Assembly: GCF_003014485.1 (NCBI RefSeq)
Contig: NZ_PYGA01000002.1
Span: 1-64,000 of the forward strand
Direction of reading: 5' to 3'
DNA from: Murinocardiopsis flavida
GTDB lineage: Bacteria > Actinomycetota > Actinomycetes > Streptosporangiales > Streptosporangiaceae
DNA: 64,000 bases
Shown here: positions 60,444 to 64,000 of the stretch, piece after piece
Position numbering within the stretch: position 1 is the first letter of the stretch
Layout: every line of letters starts with the position of its first letter
The notes under the pieces: generated by a model
Databases searched by the model: none
Seen by the model: only the letters and a program-made list of their open reading frames with translations
What the model was told of the DNA's origin: nothing
Made by a program: the position numbers and the translations under genes

Positions 60444-61148
60444 TCAGCCGCCCGCGGCGGCGGGACCGGGTCCGGGGCGGGTCCAGCGGTAGAGGCGCTC
60501 CGGGCGGCCGGTGGCGCCGTAGCGGGGGCGCACCTCGGCCTTGCCCCGGTCCACCAGGTACTCCAGGTAGCGGCGGGCGCTCACCCGGGAGAGGCCCACC
60601 TCCGCGGCGCACTGCGACGCCGACAGCTCGCCGTCCGCCGCGCGCAGGATCTCCTCGATGACCTGGCAGGTGCGGGCGGTGAGCCCCTTGGGCAGCGCCT
60701 CCGTGCCGCGGCCCACCCCGAACACCCGGTCGACGTCGGACTGGCCGAACTGCACGGTGCTCGACAGGCGCCGGTGCGCCTGCCGGTAGAGGGTCAGCCG
60801 CTCCCACAGCGCCTCGGGGGTGAACGGCTTGATCAGGTAGTGCACGACACCGCCGCGCATCGCCGCGCGGATCGTCTCGGCGTCGCGCGACGCGGTCACG
60901 GCGATCACGTCGACCGCCGCGCCGGGGAGCCCGCGGAAGCGGCGCAGGACCTCCAGGCCGGAGATGTCGGGCAGGTAGATGTCCAGCAGGACCAGGTCAG
61001 GGCGCAGCCGCTCGGCGACGCGCAGCGCGCTCTCGCCGTTGTACGCCTGGCCGACCACCGTGTACCCGCCGGCCTGGTCGACCAGGCCCTGGTTCACGCG
61101 GGCCACCATGAAGTCGTCGTCGACGACCAGCACCCGGATGTCGTTCAT
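60444..61148 (-). CDS. CitB-type response regulator
   Basis: The 234-residue protein has a receiver domain with DDD at 10-12, phosphoacceptor Asp56 in LVLLDIYLPD and switch Lys in YLIKPFTPE. A C-terminal DNA-binding domain (about 165-230) contains SASQCAAEVGLSRVSARRYLEYLVDRGKAEV, typical of the CitB/DcuR group that responds to C4/C6 carboxylates. It is encoded with the kinase at 61145 (4-bp overlap). The divergent substrate-binding protein at 63032 is the likely target. Confidence 0.93.
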   Translation of the reverse strand: MNDIRVLVVDDDFMVARVNQGLVDQAGGYTVVGQAYNGESALRVAERLRPDLVLLDIYLPDISGLEVLRRFRGLPGAAVDVIAVTASRDAETIRAAMRGGVVHYLIKPFTPEALWERLTLYRQAHRRLSSTVQFGQSDVDRVFGVGRGTEALPKGLTARTCQVIEEILRAADGELSASQCAAEVGLSRVSARRYLEYLVDRGKAEVRPRYGATGRPERLYRWTRPGPGPAAAGG

Positions 61149-62833
61149 CGGTCGGCCGCCTCCCTGGCCTCGAGGTCCGCGCCGGCTTCGCGCGCGGCGG
61201 GGCCGGCCGCGGGCAGCCGCGCGGTGAACAGCGCCCCGCCGCTGCTGCGCACCGCCACCGAGCCGTTCCGGCGGCGGCAGATCAGCCGGACGATGGCGAG
61301 GCCGAGCCCGCGCGGGTCGGCGCCCGGCGCCGCCTTCGTGCTGAAGCCCAGTTGGAAGATCGCCCCGGCCAGGTCCTCGCTGACGCCCGGGCCGTCGTCG
61401 CCGACGGACAGGACGACGTCGTCGGCGTCGTGCTCCGCGCGCACGGTGACGGTGCCGCCGCCGCCCGGCCGCAGCGCGTCGAAGGCGTTGTCGATCAGGT
61501 TGCCCGCGATGGTGACGAGGTCGACGGAGAGTTCCGGGTCGATCTCGCCGATGCGGGTCTCGGGGTGGACGACGAACGCGACCCCCCGTTCCGCCGCCGT
61601 CGCGGCCTTCGCGATGAACAGGGCGGCGAGCGCGTGGTCGGCCACCGCCCCGGTGATCTCGCCGCTGAGGCGCTCGCGCGCGACGACGGTCCTGGCGATG
61701 TAGGTCGCCGCCTCGTCGAACTCGCGGAGCGCGATCAGCCCGCTGATGGTGTGCATGCGGTTGTCGAACTCGTGGGTCTGGGCGCGGAGCGCGTCTGTGG
61801 TGTGCCGGGTGACGTCCAGTTCCCGGCGGAGCTGCACCAGCTCGGTGCGGTCGCGCAGGGTCGCCACCGAGCCGATGCGGGCGCCGCCGGTGGTCATGGG
61901 CATCCGGTTGAGGGTCAGGACCCGGTCGGGCAGCAGCACCACCTGCTCCTCGCCCTCCCCGCCGCCGGCGAGGACGTCGTGCAGCGGGGCGTCGAGCCCC
62001 AGGTCGGCGAGGCGGCGGCCGAGGCAGTCGGGCGGCAGCCCGAGCAGGGCGACGGCCTGCCGGTTCGCCAGGGTGACCCGGTTGTCGAGGTCCAGTCCGA
62101 GGACGCCCTCCTTGACCCCGTGCAGCATGGCCTCGCGCTGCTGCACTGTCGCGGCGATCTGCCGCGGCTCCATGCCCATCGTCTGGCGTTTGACCCGGCG
62201 GGCCAGCAGCAGCGAGCCGATCGCGCCCAGCCCGCCCGCGATCCCCAGGTAGCCGAGCAGGTAGGGCGCGACGGCGTCGAGGTTGACCCACCAGTACGGG
62301 TAGTCCTCGCGGACGGCGATGATCCCGACCTGCTCCCCCAGGTCGTTGAAGACGGGCACGTGGGCGCTGAGCGCCGGGCGGTACTCGCCCGGCTCCCACG
62401 GCTCCGACACCGAGTGCCCGATCCAGGAGCGCCCGGTGAGCGCGGTGCTGGTGCCCATGGGCATCCGCCGCCCGAGGTCGTCGGGGTCGTGCGAGGTCAG
62501 GATCAGGCCGCCCTCGTCGGCGACGGAGATCTGGGTCAGTCCGCTGACGTCGCGGGTGTTGGCGGCCGTGCTGCTCAGCGGCGACACCAGGCGGCGATCG
62601 AGTGCGTAGCGGACCGCGGGCAGGGCGGCCATGCTCTCGGCGATCGACTGGAGCCGGCGCCCCTCGGCGTCCTCGAACCGGCGCTGCGCCTGCTGGATCG
62701 ACAGGGCGGCCACGGCGGCGAGGACCACCACCATGATGGCGAGCTGGAACCCGAGGAACTGGGTCGCCAGCGGCCAGTGGTGCCACGGCGGCACCACTGC
62801 CCCCGCCCTCCTGCGCCGCCAGGCATATCCCAT
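61145..62833 (-). CDS. CitA/DcuS-type sensor histidine kinase
   Basis: The 562-residue kinase has an N-terminal TM helix (about 24-48), an extracytoplasmic PAS-like (sCache) sensor (about 50-180) containing YALDRRLVSPL and YWWVNLD, a second TM helix (about 185-210), a cytosolic PAS (about 230-330), a phosphoacceptor in THEFDNRMHTISG (His354, the DcuS/CitA HExxN-type motif), and a HATPase ending GGALFTARLP. It should sense di- or tricarboxylates outside the cell and phosphorylate the regulator at 60444. The gene is divergent from the TctC-like gene. Confidence 0.92.
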   Translation of the reverse strand: MGYAWRRRRAGAVVPPWHHWPLATQFLGFQLAIMVVVLAAVAALSIQQAQRRFEDAEGRRLQSIAESMAALPAVRYALDRRLVSPLSSTAANTRDVSGLTQISVADEGGLILTSHDPDDLGRRMPMGTSTALTGRSWIGHSVSEPWEPGEYRPALSAHVPVFNDLGEQVGIIAVREDYPYWWVNLDAVAPYLLGYLGIAGGLGAIGSLLLARRVKRQTMGMEPRQIAATVQQREAMLHGVKEGVLGLDLDNRVTLANRQAVALLGLPPDCLGRRLADLGLDAPLHDVLAGGGEGEEQVVLLPDRVLTLNRMPMTTGGARIGSVATLRDRTELVQLRRELDVTRHTTDALRAQTHEFDNRMHTISGLIALREFDEAATYIARTVVARERLSGEITGAVADHALAALFIAKAATAAERGVAFVVHPETRIGEIDPELSVDLVTIAGNLIDNAFDALRPGGGGTVTVRAEHDADDVVLSVGDDGPGVSEDLAGAIFQLGFSTKAAPGADPRGLGLAIVRLICRRRNGSVAVRSSGGALFTARLPAAGPAAREAGADLEAREAADR

Positions 62834-62836
62834 AGG

Positions 62837-62935
62837 GCGATCGTCACATGGGCGGCCCCGCGGCGGCAGGCCTGGGAGCGATCGTCAACGCTCTTGTTAT
62901 GACCACAATGTCCGAAAGGTTCACTGCGTCCGAAA
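62837..62935. promoter_or_regulatory. Regulatory region with two pairs of direct repeats
   Basis: In the 198-bp divergent gap, GCGATCGTCA occurs at 62837-62846 and 62878-62887, and GTCCGAAA occurs at 62910-62917 and 62928-62935 (18 bp apart). The second pair lies in an AT-richer part nearer the tctC-like gene, fitting tandem sites for the CitB-type regulator. Confidence 0.5.
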
Positions 62936-63031
62936 ACGTGATGCACAGCACATGAACATCGAGGATGGCGGCACCCCCCGGGACCCTGGTGACGCGGGGC
63001 TCCCGGCCCGCCCCACGGACGAAGGACGACC

Positions 63032-64000
63032 ATGCGCACGCCACCCCGTCTGCTCACCGCCTGCGCCGCAGTGCTCGTCGCCACGACCGCCCTCACCGGG
63101 TGCGGCCCGCAGGGCGGCCCCTCCGCAGGCGGCGCCCCCGTATCCGGACTGCGCATCATGGTGCCCAACACGCCCGGCGGCGGGTACGACATCACCGCGC
63201 GCAGCGCGTCGCGCGCCCTGGAGGACTCGAAGCTCGCCCGCAACGTCGAGGTGTTCAACCTGCCCGGCGCCGGCGGCACCGTGGGCCTCGGGCGCACCGT
63301 CAGCGAAAAGGGCAACGGCAAACTGCTCATGAGCATGGGCCTCGGCGTCGTGGGCGCCTCCTTCACCAACAAGTCCAAGGCCACGCTCGACCAGACGACC
63401 CCGATCGCGCGGCTGACCGAGGAGCCGGACGTGATCGTCGTCCCCAAGGGCTCCAAGTACGACACCATCGGCGAGCTCGTCAAGGACTGGAAGGCCGACC
63501 CCGGCAAGGTGCCGGTGGGCGGCGGCTCGTCGCCCGGCGGGCCCGACCACCTCGCTCCGATGCTGACCGCCGAGGCGGCCGGCATCGAACCCAAGGACGT
63601 CAACTACGTCCCCTACGACGGCGGAGGGGAGCTGCTCGCCGCCGTCCTCGGCGAGCAGGTCTCCTTCGGCGTATCGGGCGCGTCGGAGTTCGTCGACCAG
63701 ATCGAATCCGGTGAGCTGCGCGTCCTCGCCGTCACGAGCGCGGAGCCGGTCAAGGGGCTCGACGCGCCCACCCTCAAGGAGGAGGGGCTCGACGTGGACT
63801 TCGTCAACTGGCGCGGCCTCGTCGCACCCCCCGGGCTCGACAAGGCCGAGCAGCAGGAGCTGACCGACCTGGTCCAGGAACTGCACGACAGCAAGGAGTG
63901 GAAGGACACGCTGAAGACCAACCGCTGGACCGACGCCTACCTCCCCGGCAAGGAGTTCGGCACCTTCCTCGGCGAGGAGACCGACCGCGTCGACTCCGTC
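63032..64000 (+). CDS. Tripartite tricarboxylate transporter substrate-binding lipoprotein (TctC type), partial
   Basis: The open frame runs at least 323 codons to the window end, so the C-terminus is missing. It begins with a lipoprotein signal (LLTACAAVLVATTALTGC, lipobox LTGC). A TctC/Bug-type periplasmic-binding-protein fold follows: LRIMVPNTPGGGYDITARSASRAL, the FNLPGAGGTVGLGR segment, and VPYDGGGELLAAVLGEQVSFGVSGASEFVDQIESGELRVLAV. It should capture a di- or tricarboxylate for the TctAB membrane components, presumably encoded just beyond the window. It is divergent from the CitA/CitB pair, the usual arrangement for a carboxylate-inducible uptake system. Confidence 0.92.
   Translation, partial: MRTPPRLLTACAAVLVATTALTGCGPQGGPSAGGAPVSGLRIMVPNTPGGGYDITARSASRALEDSKLARNVEVFNLPGAGGTVGLGRTVSEKGNGKLLMSMGLGVVGASFTNKSKATLDQTTPIARLTEEPDVIVVPKGSKYDTIGELVKDWKADPGKVPVGGGSSPGGPDHLAPMLTAEAAGIEPKDVNYVPYDGGGELLAAVLGEQVSFGVSGASEFVDQIESGELRVLAVTSAEPVKGLDAPTLKEEGLDVDFVNWRGLVAPPGLDKAEQQELTDLVQELHDSKEWKDTLKTNRWTDAYLPGKEFGTFLGEETDRVDSV

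Overview
The window is about 64 kb of very high-GC DNA. It is densely packed, uses GTG and TTG starts freely, and has many 13-19 bp GC-rich hairpins between genes in place of U-tract terminators. Family content points to a filamentous actinomycete: an S-adenosyl methyltransferase of the DUF574 type, an MmyB-type XRE regulator, an LPLTG sortase substrate, a CocE/NonD hydrolase, and LanB/YcaO RiPP genes. A member of the Nocardiopsidaceae or a related group is my inference; nothing in the window fixes the genus. I saw no rRNA, tRNA, CRISPR array or insertion sequence.

Layout. 0.5-7.3 kb: a DNA alkylation repair-like protein, a CocE/NonD hydrolase, a secreted endonuclease/exonuclease/phosphatase-fold protein, and an EamA exporter divergent from a TetR regulator. 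7.4-11.6 kb: an OmpR-type two-component system divergent from an L,D-transpeptidase lipoprotein and a Pro-rich secreted peptide. 12.1-19.8 kb: cell-surface genes (a very large secreted glycosidase/metallophosphoesterase, an LPLTG-anchored protein with an aromatic patch, a phytase-like esterase) and a methyltransferase. 20.0-27.0 kb: a putative organic-acid catabolic locus (enoyl-CoA hydratase, acyl-CoA ligase, MHS-type MFS importer, thioesterase, alcohol dehydrogenase) divergent from its LysR regulator. 27.4-36.7 kb: a serine hydrolase, small membrane proteins, a cupin, a zinc alcohol dehydrogenase beside a broken MmyB regulator, a NarL two-component system, and an ABC exporter. 36.9-40.9 kb: a von Willebrand A/ADP-ribosylglycohydrolase fusion whose hydrolase half has lost key metal ligands, a CPBP protease and a HAD hydrolase.

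The most notable region is 41.0-52.8 kb, a RiPP biosynthetic cluster. In transcription order on the minus strand it encodes an Ocin-ThiF/E1-like leader-binding protein, a YcaO cyclodehydratase, a double SagB dehydrogenase, a LanB glutamylating dehydratase, a SpaB_C elimination protein, and a 48-residue precursor peptide at 41051..41197. The precursor has an acidic leader and a core rich in Cys, Ser and Thr. This enzyme set predicts a peptide carrying both azoles and dehydroamino acids. No separate pyridine synthase is visible, so a linear goadsporin-like product is favoured over a macrocyclic thiopeptide. A methyltransferase is divergent at the far end.

52.9-64 kb: a Na+/H+ antiporter, a GNAT, an enoyl-CoA hydratase-family protein, a small secreted two-Cys peptide, an NAD-dependent formate dehydrogenase with an upstream LysR gene, two small proteins, and a CitB/CitA-type two-component system divergent from a tripartite tricarboxylate transporter binding protein that runs off the end.

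Four short-period tandem arrays (4, 9, 16 and 9 bp units) lie just outside coding regions.
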